From: Uliginosibacterium gangwonense DSM 18521
GTDB taxonomy: Bacteria; Pseudomonadota; Gammaproteobacteria; Burkholderiales; Rhodocyclaceae
Direction: 5' to 3'
Length of the DNA: 64,000 nt
NCBI RefSeq assembly: GCF_000373965.1
Contig: NZ_KB892868.1
Span: forward strand, 1-64,000
In this document: positions 6,632-14,775 of the stretch, piece by piece
Position numbering within the stretch: position 1 is the first letter of the stretch
Layout: every line of letters starts with the position of its first letter
Notes under the pieces: model-generated
What the model was told of the DNA's origin: nothing
Database searches by the model: none
The model's input: only the letters and a program-made list of their open reading frames with translations
Position numbers and translations under genes: made by a program

Positions 6632-7861
6632 TCAGCCTTGCACAACATCCAGATCAAAAGCTTTGTGCAGCACGCGCACGGCCAATTCCAGGTATTTCTC
6701 TTCAATCGCCACCGAGATCTTGATCTCGGAGGTAGAGATCATCTGGATGTTGATCCCTTCTTCAGCCAGGGTGCGGAACATGCGGCTGGCGATACCTACG
6801 TGCGAGCGCATGCCCACGCCGACCACGGAAACCTTGGCCATCGAACGGTCAGCACGGATATCACGGGCGCCGATGTGCTTGCACACCGAGGTCAGGATTT
6901 CCTTGGTACGGTCGAAAGAGCCACGCGGCGCGGTAAAGGAGAAATCGGTCAAGCCGTCGGAACCAACGTTCTGGATGATCATGTCGACATCAATGTTGGC
7001 CTCGGCCACCGGCCCCAGGATCTGGTAGGCGATACCAGGACGATCCGGCACACCCACGACGGTGAATTTTGCTTCATCGCGGCTGGCTGCAATACCAGAG
7101 ATGATCGGTTGTTCCATCTTGATGTCATCCTCAAAAGTAATCAGCGTGCCCTCGCCTTCATCCTGGAAGCTGGAGAGCACTCTCAGTCGAACCTTGTACT
7201 TGCCTGCGAATTCCACTGAGCGGATCTGCAGCACCTTGGAGCCCAGGCTGGCCAGCTCCAGCATCTCCTCAAAGGTGATGGTGTCAAGCTTACGGGCCTC
7301 GGGCACGATGCGCGGGTCGGTGGTATAAACGCCGTCCACATCGGTATAGATCTGGCATTCATCGGCCTTCAGCGCAGCAGCAAGCGCCACCCCGGTGGTG
7401 TCCGACCCGCCACGGCCCAGCGTGGTGATGTTGCCAACATCATCCACCCCCTGGAAGCCTGCGACGACCACGACACAGCCTTCGTCCAGATCGCGGCGCA
7501 TGCTTTCTTCATCAATGCGCTGGATGCGGGCCTTGGTAAAGGCGCTGTCAGTCAGAATGCGCACTTGGGCACCCGTATAGCTGCGGGCTTTGATCCCCAG
7601 ATCCATGAGCGCCATGCTCAAAAGACCTATGGTGACCTGCTCGCCAGTCGAAATCACCACATCCAGCTCGCGTGGATCTGGCTGGGCCTGCACTTCTTTG
7701 GCCAGCGTGATCAGGCGGTTGGTCTCGCCGCTCATCGCGGAAACTACCACCACCAGTTTGTGCCCCTGCGCGTGCCATTTGGCCACACGCTTGGCTACGT
7801 TTTTGATCCGCTCGGGGTTGCCGACCGAGGTACCACCGTATTTCTGAACAATTAGCGCCAT
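6632..7861 (-). CDS. lysC: Aspartate kinase
   Basis: This enzyme phosphorylates aspartate, the first step toward lysine, methionine, threonine and diaminopimelate. The 409-residue protein has the kinase signature QKYGGTSVG at the N-terminus, GRGGSDTTG (about residue 150), and a tyrosine-rich substrate region IYTDVDGVYTTDPR. The C-terminal 150 residues are two ACT domains (starting near FTVVGVPDRPGIAY and VSVVGVGMRSHVG), which normally give feedback control by lysine and threonine. The length matches the monofunctional pseudomonad/betaproteobacterial form. A tRNA-Ser gene follows on the same strand after 48 bp. Confidence 0.97.
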   Translation of the reverse strand: MALIVQKYGGTSVGNPERIKNVAKRVAKWHAQGHKLVVVVSAMSGETNRLITLAKEVQAQPDPRELDVVISTGEQVTIGLLSMALMDLGIKARSYTGAQVRILTDSAFTKARIQRIDEESMRRDLDEGCVVVVAGFQGVDDVGNITTLGRGGSDTTGVALAAALKADECQIYTDVDGVYTTDPRIVPEARKLDTITFEEMLELASLGSKVLQIRSVEFAGKYKVRLRVLSSFQDEGEGTLITFEDDIKMEQPIISGIAASRDEAKFTVVGVPDRPGIAYQILGPVAEANIDVDMIIQNVGSDGLTDFSFTAPRGSFDRTKEILTSVCKHIGARDIRADRSMAKVSVVGVGMRSHVGIASRMFRTLAEEGINIQMISTSEIKISVAIEEKYLELAVRVLHKAFDLDVVQG

Positions 7862-8162
7862 CGCAATGCCATCACACCCGGTGAAAAGCTTCAGATTTTA
7901 CCGCAATATCGACCACTACCGCACAAAAGACTCGTACAAGCCGCTTGACGTAGACACCTTTTGTAACGATACGACAGGTCACTTTTCTTGAATGATCACG
8001 GAATATTGACCTATACTGGTTCTAGCATAGTACTAAAGGCGTATGTTTTTACAAAATTACACCTTTGGCGGCAGGTAGTTACGAGATTCTGATTTGAGCC
8101 CCCAGGCCGCCATCCTTGCTGGCCGCCGCTTATACGACCACCATATACAGGAAAATTGACTC
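7862..8162. other. Divergent control region between lysC and the XRE gene
   Basis: There is no gene. It should contain the promoters for lysC (minus) and the XRE gene (plus). A possible plus-strand promoter is TTGACC (8006-8011) with TAGTAC (8028-8033), spacing 16. It is only a moderate match. The right part holds GC-rich repeats of GGCCGCC, including GGCCGCCATCCTTGCTGGCCGCC, whose function is unclear. Confidence 0.35.
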
Positions 8163-8456
8163 ATGAAAATGCTTGAGAATATCGATGTACGCGAAATCCG
8201 CACCAAGCTGGGTCTGAACCAGTCGGAATTCTGGTCTCAACTTGGCGTCACGCAAAGTGGGGGTTCCCGCTATGAGAGCGGACGTAACATCCCGCGCCCC
8301 GTTCAGGCTCTGCTGCGCCTTGTACATATTGAACAAGTCGATATCAGCAAGATCCGCAAGGAAGACCTCGAAGTCATCGAATACCTGCGTACCCAGAAGC
8401 CGGATCTGCTCAAGACCCTGAAGAAAGAAGCCAAGACCAAGAAGCGCGACAAGTAA
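8163..8456 (+). CDS. XRE-type helix-turn-helix protein
   Basis: This 97-residue protein probably binds DNA. The helix-turn-helix lies at about residues 9-50 (VREIRTKLGLNQSEFWSQLGVTQSGGSRYESGRNIPRPV), close to the Cro/C1 type but with SGGSRYE where SxxSxxE is usual. The C-terminus is strongly basic (KKEAKTKKRDK), which may help DNA binding. It is a stand-alone gene with a 300 bp upstream region. The regulated targets are unknown. Confidence 0.8.
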   Translation: MKMLENIDVREIRTKLGLNQSEFWSQLGVTQSGGSRYESGRNIPRPVQALLRLVHIEQVDISKIRKEDLEVIEYLRTQKPDLLKTLKKEAKTKKRDK

Positions 8457-8611
8457 GCCGCTGCACCCCATACCCGTGGAGTTGCGTCCCGCCCGCCAGG
8501 AATGCTGGCGGGTCACAATCGCACCTCCCCACGTTCGCCCATGGTCCAGATCATGGGCGAATTTGTTTGGGCCACTGTATACTCAGCCCACTTTAACAAA
8601 CAGGTTTGGCC

Positions 8612-9058
8612 GTGATCATCACACGCAGACTCGAATTTGATGCAGGGCACCGCATCCCGGACCATCGCAGCCTATGCCGCCATCTGCATGGTCACCGTTA
8701 TGCCATCGAGGTAACGGTATCAGGCGACATCACACGGATGGATGGCGACCCACGCAACGGGATGGTGGTAGATTTTTCAGAGATCAAAACGCTGATCAAG
8801 CAGTTGATCGTAGATCGCTGGGACCATGCTTTTCTCGCCTACCAGGGCGATGCGGCTATCATCGCCTTCCTGGAAACACTCCCCGATCATCGCACCGTGG
8901 TGCTGGATGTTGTCCCCACTGCCGAAAATCTGGCACAGAAGGCCTTTGACCTGCTGGACACTCCAGTTGGCGTACTGGCCAACAAATCCCTGCGGCTGGA
9001 GAACGTTCGCATCTATGAAACGCCCAATTGCTGGGCGGATGCCAAGCGCAAAAACTGA
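8612..9058 (+). CDS. queD: 6-carboxy-tetrahydropterin synthase (QueD family)
   Basis: QueD converts dihydroneopterin triphosphate to 6-carboxytetrahydropterin in the queuosine/7-deazaguanine pathway. The 148-residue protein has the family zinc site: FDAGHRIPDH, then LCRHLHGHRY (Cys and the HxH pair), and the later His near DRWDHAF. A glutamate-containing C-terminal NVRIYETPN is also typical. Start choice is GTG at 8612; a TTG two codons earlier is possible. The window also encodes QueA and Tgt, the late steps of queuosine formation. A 6-pyruvoyl-tetrahydropterin synthase assignment is the alternative. Confidence 0.85.
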   Translation: MIITRRLEFDAGHRIPDHRSLCRHLHGHRYAIEVTVSGDITRMDGDPRNGMVVDFSEIKTLIKQLIVDRWDHAFLAYQGDAAIIAFLETLPDHRTVVLDVVPTAENLAQKAFDLLDTPVGVLANKSLRLENVRIYETPNCWADAKRKN

Positions 9059-9121
9059 AACACCCCAAGCATCAATCCGACGAAGCGCACAGCCGCTCAG
9101 TCGGATTGATTGCCACTCTGC

Positions 9122-10234
9122 TCAGATATTCGCCCAAAAGCGCCAGTGCATCGCGCTGGCTGACCGGAGCGAAGCCAGCACCCGTTGCAGGATCAGTTCC
9201 GCGCGCTGATCCACCCGCACATGGAAGTATCTGGCAACACTCATGCTCGCCCACCAGGCAGCGCCCATGAATAACCACGCCCACGACACGGACAGGCTTT
9301 GGGCGACTTGGGCATAAACCGCATTCGCCAACATGCAGATTGGGAAATGCACCAGGAACAGAGAATACGACTCGCGTGACAATTGCTTGAGGCGCCCCCA
9401 TTTCAGCATCGTGGCAAACATCCCAGTTCGCACATGCCCCCCCATGCATACGGCACACACCAGCGCCAGGGCGATGCGTTCACGAAAATCGATATACAGC
9501 GCCCCCACCACCGCCAGCATGCCAACCCCCAGCCAGAAGCAGGGCAGGCGTTGTTCCCGTGTCAGCCAGTAGCAGATCAACCCAAACGAGTAGGCTGCAA
9601 AGTGATAGGGCGCCACGATATCCCAGTCGGCATCACGATTGAATATGAACAGGGACAACACAGCCAGCATGGCCACCGAGGCAAGCCCGAGGAAACGTAC
9701 CCAATGCGAGGTTCTCCCCAGGCGACGCGCAGCCCAGAACAGGAATATGGTAAGGGAATACAGCTGGAAATCGATGGCCACGTACCACACCCCGGCCGAC
9801 AGCGCAGGCAGATGCAGCACGTCCTGAAGCAAAAAAACGTGGGCCAGTATCTGCAGAACACCCGGGGCTGCAGGAATGAAATCGTCCTGCAAAAAGCAGC
9901 GCGCCAGCCCTGCACAAACCACCCCACCTGCAACGGCCACGATCAAAGGAACAGCGAGGCGGGCATAACGATGCCAGATCAATTCAAGCGGGGCCGCCTG
10001 ATTGAGCACACCACCGGGGGCAAGGCTGCGAGCCGCCAAAAACCCGCCCGTGACAAGAAACACCTGCACGGCCATTCGACCATAGGCGAAGAGCCAGCGG
10101 CTGCATTCAGGCACGAGGCGGCCCAACGCATCAGCGAGTGGGCCATAAGACGACAGGTGATGCAATACGATGATTTGAGAGGCCAAAACCTTCAAGCCAT
10201 CAATAATCGACAACCTGGATAATTCGGGACGCAT
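9122..10234 (-). CDS. Acyltransferase-3 family membrane protein
   Basis: This 370-residue integral membrane acyltransferase (OafA/YrhL type) probably transfers an acyl group to a surface polysaccharide or lipid. It begins with the family pattern IDGLKVLASQIIVLHHL, in which the histidine is the catalytic candidate. About ten hydrophobic segments follow. The ATG at 10234 puts this motif near the N-terminus as usual; an upstream TTG at 10267 is possible. No glycan gene is adjacent, so the acceptor is unknown. Confidence 0.82.
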   Translation of the reverse strand: MRPELSRLSIIDGLKVLASQIIVLHHLSSYGPLADALGRLVPECSRWLFAYGRMAVQVFLVTGGFLAARSLAPGGVLNQAAPLELIWHRYARLAVPLIVAVAGGVVCAGLARCFLQDDFIPAAPGVLQILAHVFLLQDVLHLPALSAGVWYVAIDFQLYSLTIFLFWAARRLGRTSHWVRFLGLASVAMLAVLSLFIFNRDADWDIVAPYHFAAYSFGLICYWLTREQRLPCFWLGVGMLAVVGALYIDFRERIALALVCAVCMGGHVRTGMFATMLKWGRLKQLSRESYSLFLVHFPICMLANAVYAQVAQSLSVSWAWLFMGAAWWASMSVARYFHVRVDQRAELILQRVLASLRSASAMHWRFWANI

Positions 10235-10295
10235 AGAACCAGCCCCATGACAGCAGGGCGGAAACAACCGGAAGGAAGACTGCCTGGAGAACTCC

Positions 10296-10385
10296 TGGCG
10301 GATAGGGTGAGATTCGAACTCACGAACGAGTTTCCTCGTCGCCGGTTTTCAAGACCGGTGCATTCAACCGCTCTGCCACCTATCC
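10296..10385 (-). tRNA. tRNA-Ser (TGA)
   Basis: The 90-base class II tRNA has acceptor arms GGATAGG/CCTATCC, anticodon TGA (CTTGAAA loop), a long variable arm, discriminator G and an encoded CCA. Confidence 0.95.
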
Positions 10386-10478
10386 GTGGATGGGACGCAC
10401 TACCAAGACACACACAACCACGAAGGCCGCAAGTTTACGGCCTTCAGCCATTGTATGCAAGGGCAGGCGGCCTAAATA

Positions 10479-11783
10479 TTAGAATCCATCACGCTCAAAC
10501 AACGCAATGGATTCCACATGCGAAGTCTGCGGGAACATGTTGGCGATTCCGGCACGCGTCAGGCGATATCCTTTCTCATGCACCAACACGGCAGCATCGC
10601 GGGCCAGGGTGGCTGGATTGCAGGAGACATACACAATGCGCGATGGGGAATCCTCGCCCAGCGCCTTGACCACAGCAATCGCACCTTCGCGTGGCGGGTC
10701 GATCAGCAGCTTGTCCAGATGCCCCAGGGTCGCCAAGCTCTCCGGCGTCGCCTCAAAGAGATTGGCCACCTGGAATTCACAACGTTCACCCAAACCATTC
10801 AGTTGCGCATTCTCTGCCGCACGCGCAACCAGCGCCGCACTCCCCTCAACCCCGACGACCCGGGCGCCACTGCGGGCGATTGGCAGGCTGAAATTCCCCA
10901 GACCACAGAACAGGTCGGCAATCCGTTCGTCGGGCTGAGGTGCCAGCAACTGCATGGCACGGCGCATCAGCAAACGGTTGATATGCACATTCACCTGCGT
11001 GAAATCGTTGGGGCGGAAACGCATCCGCACATCAAACTCCGGCAGGGTGTAATACAGGCAAGCTTCTTCCCCCTGATCCAAAGGACGCACCGTATCCGGC
11101 CCGCCCGGCTGAATCCACATACTGACGGCGTGTTCGGCGCCAAAAGCCAGCATGCGTGCTTCGTCCTGCTCAGTCAGGGGCAGCAGATTGCGGAATACCA
11201 ACACCGTCTTGCCCTCGCCCACGGCGATTTCAACCTGCGGCATGCGGTCTGGCGCAGACAATCCGGTAACCAGGGGACGCAAGGGCAACAGCAGCGCAGA
11301 AATATGCGGAGGCAGAATCTCGCAAGAGCCCATGTCGGCAATGAAGCTGCTGCGCTTTTCGTGGAAGCCCACCAGCACCCCACCCTTCTTGGGCACCAGC
11401 CGCACACCGATCCGCGAGCGGTCGCGGTAGCCCCACGCCGGGCCATGAATGGCGGGCAGGAGTGCTTCAGGCTTCAGGCGTGCCAGGTGCCACAGGGCAT
11501 CTTCCAGCACACGCTGCTTGGCAGCCACCTGGGCGGTAGCCTCCACATGCTGCATGCTACAGCCGCCACAGACACCAAAATACTGGCACTTGGGCGTGGT
11601 GCGCTGCGAGCTGGCCTTGAGCACCTTTGACAGGGTGGCTTGCTCGTAGCTCGGGCGCTTGCGATAGCTGGAGTACTCTACACGCTCACGCGGAAGCGCC
11701 CCTTCAATGAAAATGGCTTTGCCGTCGCAATGCGCAACACCCCGACCCTCATGGTCAAGCGATTCGATCAGTGCAACAGGCAT
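10479..11783 (-). CDS. rlmD: 23S rRNA (uracil-5-)-methyltransferase RlmD
   Basis: RlmD methylates a uridine in 23S rRNA (U1939 in E. coli). The 434-residue protein has an N-terminal TRAM-like domain (residues about 1-55) and iron-sulfur cysteines [10 protein letters not shown] (about residues 67-76). The SAM-binding segment [16 protein letters not shown] follows, then IDPPREG, and [10 protein letters not shown] with the catalytic cysteine. Length matches the E. coli enzyme (433). The ATG at 11783 follows GGGAGAGTGGGA and places the TRAM domain at the N-terminus; an earlier in-frame start would add 22 residues unlike the family. Confidence 0.95.
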   Translation of the reverse strand: MPVALIESLDHEGRGVAHCDGKAIFIEGALPRERVEYSSYRKRPSYEQATLSKVLKASSQRTTPKCQYFGVCGGCSMQHVEATAQVAAKQRVLEDALWHLARLKPEALLPAIHGPAWGYRDRSRIGVRLVPKKGGVLVGFHEKRSSFIADMGSCEILPPHISALLLPLRPLVTGLSAPDRMPQVEIAVGEGKTVLVFRNLLPLTEQDEARMLAFGAEHAVSMWIQPGGPDTVRPLDQGEEACLYYTLPEFDVRMRFRPNDFTQVNVHINRLLMRRAMQLLAPQPDERIADLFCGLGNFSLPIARSGARVVGVEGSAALVARAAENAQLNGLGERCEFQVANLFEATPESLATLGHLDKLLIDPPREGAIAVVKALGEDSPSRIVYVSCNPATLARDAAVLVHEKGYRLTRAGIANMFPQTSHVESIALFERDGF

Positions 11784-11920
11784 TCCCACTCTCCCAAAAA
11801 ACCGATCATTATAGAATAAAATACCGGTCATCAATTCGTAGTGTCGCAAATCTCCCCATCTGATCGGGGTTTACGTAGAATACTGCAACGGCATCTGCGC
11901 AAGCTCAAAAAGCACCGCAT

Positions 11921-11953
11921 CGACTACGACACTTAGTCGAAAAATGCTACAAT
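11921..11953 (+). promoter_or_regulatory. Putative promoter of the lipoprotein gene
   Basis: A -10 hexamer TACAAT (11948-11953) is preceded at 16 bases by ACGACA (11926-11931). A short palindrome CGACTA...TAGTCG (11921-11939) overlaps the -35 and could be an operator. Confidence 0.4.
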
Positions 11954-12036
11954 TTCGAATCGGTTGTGAATGCCGATCCTCGATTTTTTGGCTTGTTGCA
12001 AACGCTGTTGCTCATTTTTTGCAAGGGAAAATATCA

Positions 12037-12258
12037 ATGAAACAGTCTCTCCTCGTCGCTGCTCTGATCGCTCTGGCTCTGTCTGCTTGTAAGAAGGAAG
12101 AACCGGCTCCTGCCGCTGTTGACTCCGCCCCGGCTGTTACCGCCCCGGCTGATTCCGCTCCTGCTGCCCCGGCTGATGCTTCCGCTCCCGCTGCTGATGC
12201 TTCCGCCGCTCCGGCTGATGCTTCCGCTCCGGCTGCTGACGCTTCCGCTGCCAAGTAA
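12037..12258 (+). CDS. Small Ala/Pro-rich lipoprotein
   Basis: This is a 73-residue predicted lipoprotein. The signal peptide MKQSLLVAALIALALSAC ends in the lipobox LSAC, cleaved before Cys18. The mature part starts KKEEPAPAA and continues with short imperfect repeats of ADASAP/ADASAA, so it is probably unstructured. The next residues after Cys are Lys-Lys-Glu, which favours outer-membrane sorting under the E. coli rule. Short lipoproteins of this kind are common in betaproteobacteria and have no established function. A strong promoter and terminator suggest a well-expressed single gene. Confidence 0.85.
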   Translation: MKQSLLVAALIALALSACKKEEPAPAAVDSAPAVTAPADSAPAAPADASAPAADASAAPADASAPAADASAAK

Positions 12259-12272
12259 TTTGGGTGGTTTCG

Positions 12273-12300
12273 AAAAAGCCGACCCTGGGTCGGCTTTTTT
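12273..12300 (+). terminator. Terminator of the lipoprotein gene
   Basis: AAAAAGCCGACC and GGTCGGCTTTTTT form a strong hairpin with a T-run, 15 bases after the stop codon. Confidence 0.85.
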
Positions 12301-12619
12301 GTTGCCTGTTGTTGCCTGTTGTTGCCTGTCACCGCCTGCTGCGCCAATCTTTACACTTCTTTACACACCCTCAAAATGAGGCGTTTCCCTGCCATTGGCA
12401 CACTTGCCCTGCAACTGTTTTGTAAGCATTTGTAATGCGCACCGCCCATAAAACGGGCACAGTGACCAATACATCCTGGCTGAACAATTCTGTTCTCTTC
12501 CCGATCCTCCCGTATTCTTGCCTGGGAAAACCGCTTCGTGATGGCCTGTCACGAAATTAGCCCATAAAAAAACCCGAAGGCTGACGCCTCCGGGTTTGTG
12601 GATAGGTACAGGTACGCGA
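12301..12619. other. Intergenic region with short tandem repeat
   Basis: There is no gene. Nearly three copies of the ten-base unit GTTGCCTGTT stand at 12301-12330. An inverted repeat TTCGTGA-7-TCACGAA lies at 12535-12555. The terminator of kdgK is at 12565-12597. Confidence 0.5.
12565..12597 (-). terminator. Terminator of the kdgA-kdgK operon
   Basis: On the minus strand AAACCCGGAGGC and GCCTTCGGGTTT form a stem followed by a run of seven T. It is 20 bases downstream of kdgK. Confidence 0.8.
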
Positions 12620-13720
12620 TCAGCGAATCACGCGAGCGCCCTTGCCCTTCATTGCAGCTTCAACTTCCTCAACGCGCACCATGGAGGTGTCACCCGGTGT
12701 GGTCATGGCCAGTGCGCCGTGGGCTGCGCCGTACTCGACAGCCGCTTGCGGGCCCTTGCCTTCCAGGAAGCCATAGGCCAGACCGGAGGCGAAACCGTCA
12801 CCACCGCCGACGCGGTCGTAGATTTCCAGGTTTTCGCGCTTCATGGATTGGTACAGCTCGCCTTGGTAGTACAGCAGAGCGGACCAGTCATTCAGCGTGG
12901 CAGTCGTTGCCTTGCGCAGCGTGGTGGCAGCTACCTTGAAGTTGGGGAAGGCAGCCACGGCAGCCTGAATCATCTTCTTGAAGCTGTCGGTTTCGATCTT
13001 GGTCAAGTGCTCATCGGCGCCTTCCACTTCGAAGCCCAGGCAGGCGGTGAAGTCTTCTTCGTTACCGATCATCACGTCAACGTACTTGGCGATTTCACGG
13101 TTGATCTTCTGTGCGCCTTCCTTGCCACCCTGGCTCTTCCACAGTGATGCGCGGTAGTTCAGGTCATAGGCAACAACGGTGCCGTACTTCTTGGCAACTT
13201 CCACCGCTTCGATCACGGCTTCAGCGGTGTTGGAGGCCAGCGCGGCGAAGATGCCACCGGTCTGGAACCAACGCACGCCTTCTTCGCCGAAGAGCTTTTC
13301 CCAGTTCACTTCACCAGGGCGGATTTGCGAGGCGGCGGAGTGGCCACGGTCAGAGCAGCCCAAGGCGGGACGAACGCCAAAGCCCTTTTCCGTGAAGTTC
13401 AGACCAACGCGGGTGTTACGGCCCAGGCCGTCGAAATCACGCCAGATCACGTGGGACATATCCACGCCGCCTTGCATGATGAAGTCTTCAACCAGCCAGC
13501 CCAGATCGTTCTTGGGCAGAGCGGTGACGACAGCAGCACGCCTGCCCCAGCACTTGCGCATGGCGCGGGCAACGTTGTACTCGCCGCCGCCTTCCCACAC
13601 CTGGAAGGAACGGGCATTGCGCACGCGGCCAAAGCCCGGGTCGAAACGCAGCATGACTTCGCCAAAAGACACGCAGTCCCACTTGGTCTCTGCAGCGGAT
13701 TTGATGATCAATTCAGACAT
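12620..13720 (-). CDS. kdgK: 2-keto-3-deoxygluconate kinase (PfkB family)
   Basis: This PfkB-family sugar kinase is best read as KdgK, which makes 2-keto-3-deoxy-6-phosphogluconate from 2-keto-3-deoxygluconate. The 366-residue protein has the N-terminal FGEVMLRFDP typical of KdgK-like kinases, the GGGEYNVARA substrate loop, and near the C-terminus VGGGDGFASGLAYG. The last matches the PfkB DTxGAGD-type signature with the catalytic aspartate. The aldolase gene lies 22 bp upstream on the same strand, and oligogalacturonate lyase lies 4 kb away, which supports the uronate role. Specificity is inferred from context. Confidence 0.87.
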   Translation of the reverse strand: MSELIIKSAAETKWDCVSFGEVMLRFDPGFGRVRNARSFQVWEGGGEYNVARAMRKCWGRRAAVVTALPKNDLGWLVEDFIMQGGVDMSHVIWRDFDGLGRNTRVGLNFTEKGFGVRPALGCSDRGHSAASQIRPGEVNWEKLFGEEGVRWFQTGGIFAALASNTAEAVIEAVEVAKKYGTVVAYDLNYRASLWKSQGGKEGAQKINREIAKYVDVMIGNEEDFTACLGFEVEGADEHLTKIETDSFKKMIQAAVAAFPNFKVAATTLRKATTATLNDWSALLYYQGELYQSMKRENLEIYDRVGGGDGFASGLAYGFLEGKGPQAAVEYGAAHGALAMTTPGDTSMVRVEEVEAAMKGKGARVIR

Positions 13721-13742
13721 GTTTTATTCGCCCTTCTACAAA

Positions 13743-14429
13743 TTACTTGGCGGCCAGCTCGGCGCGGATGGTCTTGATCAATTGAACGGTCTTGCGCACG
13801 TTCTCTTCGATGCCCTTGTAATCCTTGGCGTCGAGTAGCTTCTTGGTGATCATGTTCGAGCCGATGCCACAAGCTACGATGCCAGCGCCAAACCACTTGC
13901 GCAGGGATTCTTCGGTCGGTTCCACGCCGCCGGTGGGCATAATGCGCGTCCAGGGCATCGGGCCCATCACGGCCTTGACGAATTCGGGGCCACCCACGGA
14001 AGAACCTGGGAAGACCTTGACGATTTCACAGCCCAGCTCTTGGGCGTCGCCGATTTCGGTAGCCGAACCACAGCCGGGGCTGTAGGGCACGCCGCGACGG
14101 TTACAGACCTTGCCCACTTCTGCGTTGAGCAGCGGGCCGACGATGAACTTGGCGCCGTTGGCGATGTAGATGCCAGCGGTGGGGGCGTCAACAATGGAGC
14201 CCACGCCCATGATCACAGACGGATCAGCCTTGACGAAGTGCTTGGTCACGTCAAAGAAAACGTGCGAAGCGAAGTCCCCACGGTTGGTAAATTCAATGCA
14301 TTTGGCACCGCCATTGGCACATGCCTGGATAACGTTGACGCAAACTTCCACATCCGGGTGGTAGAAAACCGGAATTACGCCCTGTTCCATCATTGCGGAC
14401 AGAACGGCCATGCGATCTTTAGCAGCCAT
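13743..14429 (-). CDS. kdgA: KDPG aldolase (2-keto-3-deoxy-6-phosphogluconate aldolase)
   Basis: This enzyme splits 2-keto-3-deoxy-6-phosphogluconate into pyruvate and glyceraldehyde 3-phosphate. The 228-residue protein has the class I aldolase layout: a conserved glutamate in KCIEFTNRG (about residue 45), the Pro/Gly stretch GVPYSPGCGSATE, and the Schiff-base lysine in CEIVKVFPGSSVGG (about residue 150). PTGGVEPT follows and binds phosphate. The ATG at 14429 is preceded by GGGAGA at five bases; the open frame continues upstream but without coding character. It is the first gene of the kdgA-kdgK operon and has a 346 bp upstream region with several inverted repeats. Confidence 0.92.
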   Translation of the reverse strand: MAAKDRMAVLSAMMEQGVIPVFYHPDVEVCVNVIQACANGGAKCIEFTNRGDFASHVFFDVTKHFVKADPSVIMGVGSIVDAPTAGIYIANGAKFIVGPLLNAEVGKVCNRRGVPYSPGCGSATEIGDAQELGCEIVKVFPGSSVGGPEFVKAVMGPMPWTRIMPTGGVEPTEESLRKWFGAGIVACGIGSNMITKKLLDAKDYKGIEENVRKTVQLIKTIRAELAAK

Positions 14430-14775
14430 TTCAATCTCCCATCGGTAAAGCTCGCCGCGAACACGGCGCAGCGTGTAACGGCGCGTATTGTGGATGAAGG
14501 TCGGACAAGTATCAAGATTGGCCTGACCAATATTTGCAAGCAAAAATTCAGCGCTGGCCGGAAACCGCCCGCAGAAGCGCATCCGATAAGGCTTTGAGAC
14601 TGACGGAACTTTTGTAGCGCCATTGATCAGGCGCACAAGTTTTGCGTTTGGACAAGCCGGAGCCACAAGCGGTCAGGCCGCTTGTAGCGCATGACGCTCC
14701 CTATTACAAAAGACACGGGGCGGGAGATCGGCATCGTCTGCCCACCTGTCCGCCCCGCTGTGCACAACTCGCCGC
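14430..14775 (-). promoter_or_regulatory. Control region of kdgA-kdgK with three inverted repeats
   Basis: The region holds no gene. It carries three palindromes. Site A (14607-14641) pairs AACTTTTGTAGCGCC with GGCGCACAAGTT. Site B (14665-14685) is ACAAGCGG-TCAGG-CCGCTTGT. Site C (14517-14531) is ATTGGCCTGACCAAT. On opposite strands sites B and C share the core GGTCAGGCC. They look like operators for a uronate-responsive repressor, but neither matches the known KdgR consensus that I can recall. The parC transcript also ends here. Confidence 0.45.

Noticed and set aside
9383-10222. Open frame of 279 codons antisense to the acyltransferase
   Set aside because: The minus-strand protein has clear membrane-enzyme motifs, and the plus-strand frame does not.
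10518-11630. Open frame of 370 codons antisense to rlmD
   Set aside because: It mirrors rlmD; no motif or ribosome-binding site.
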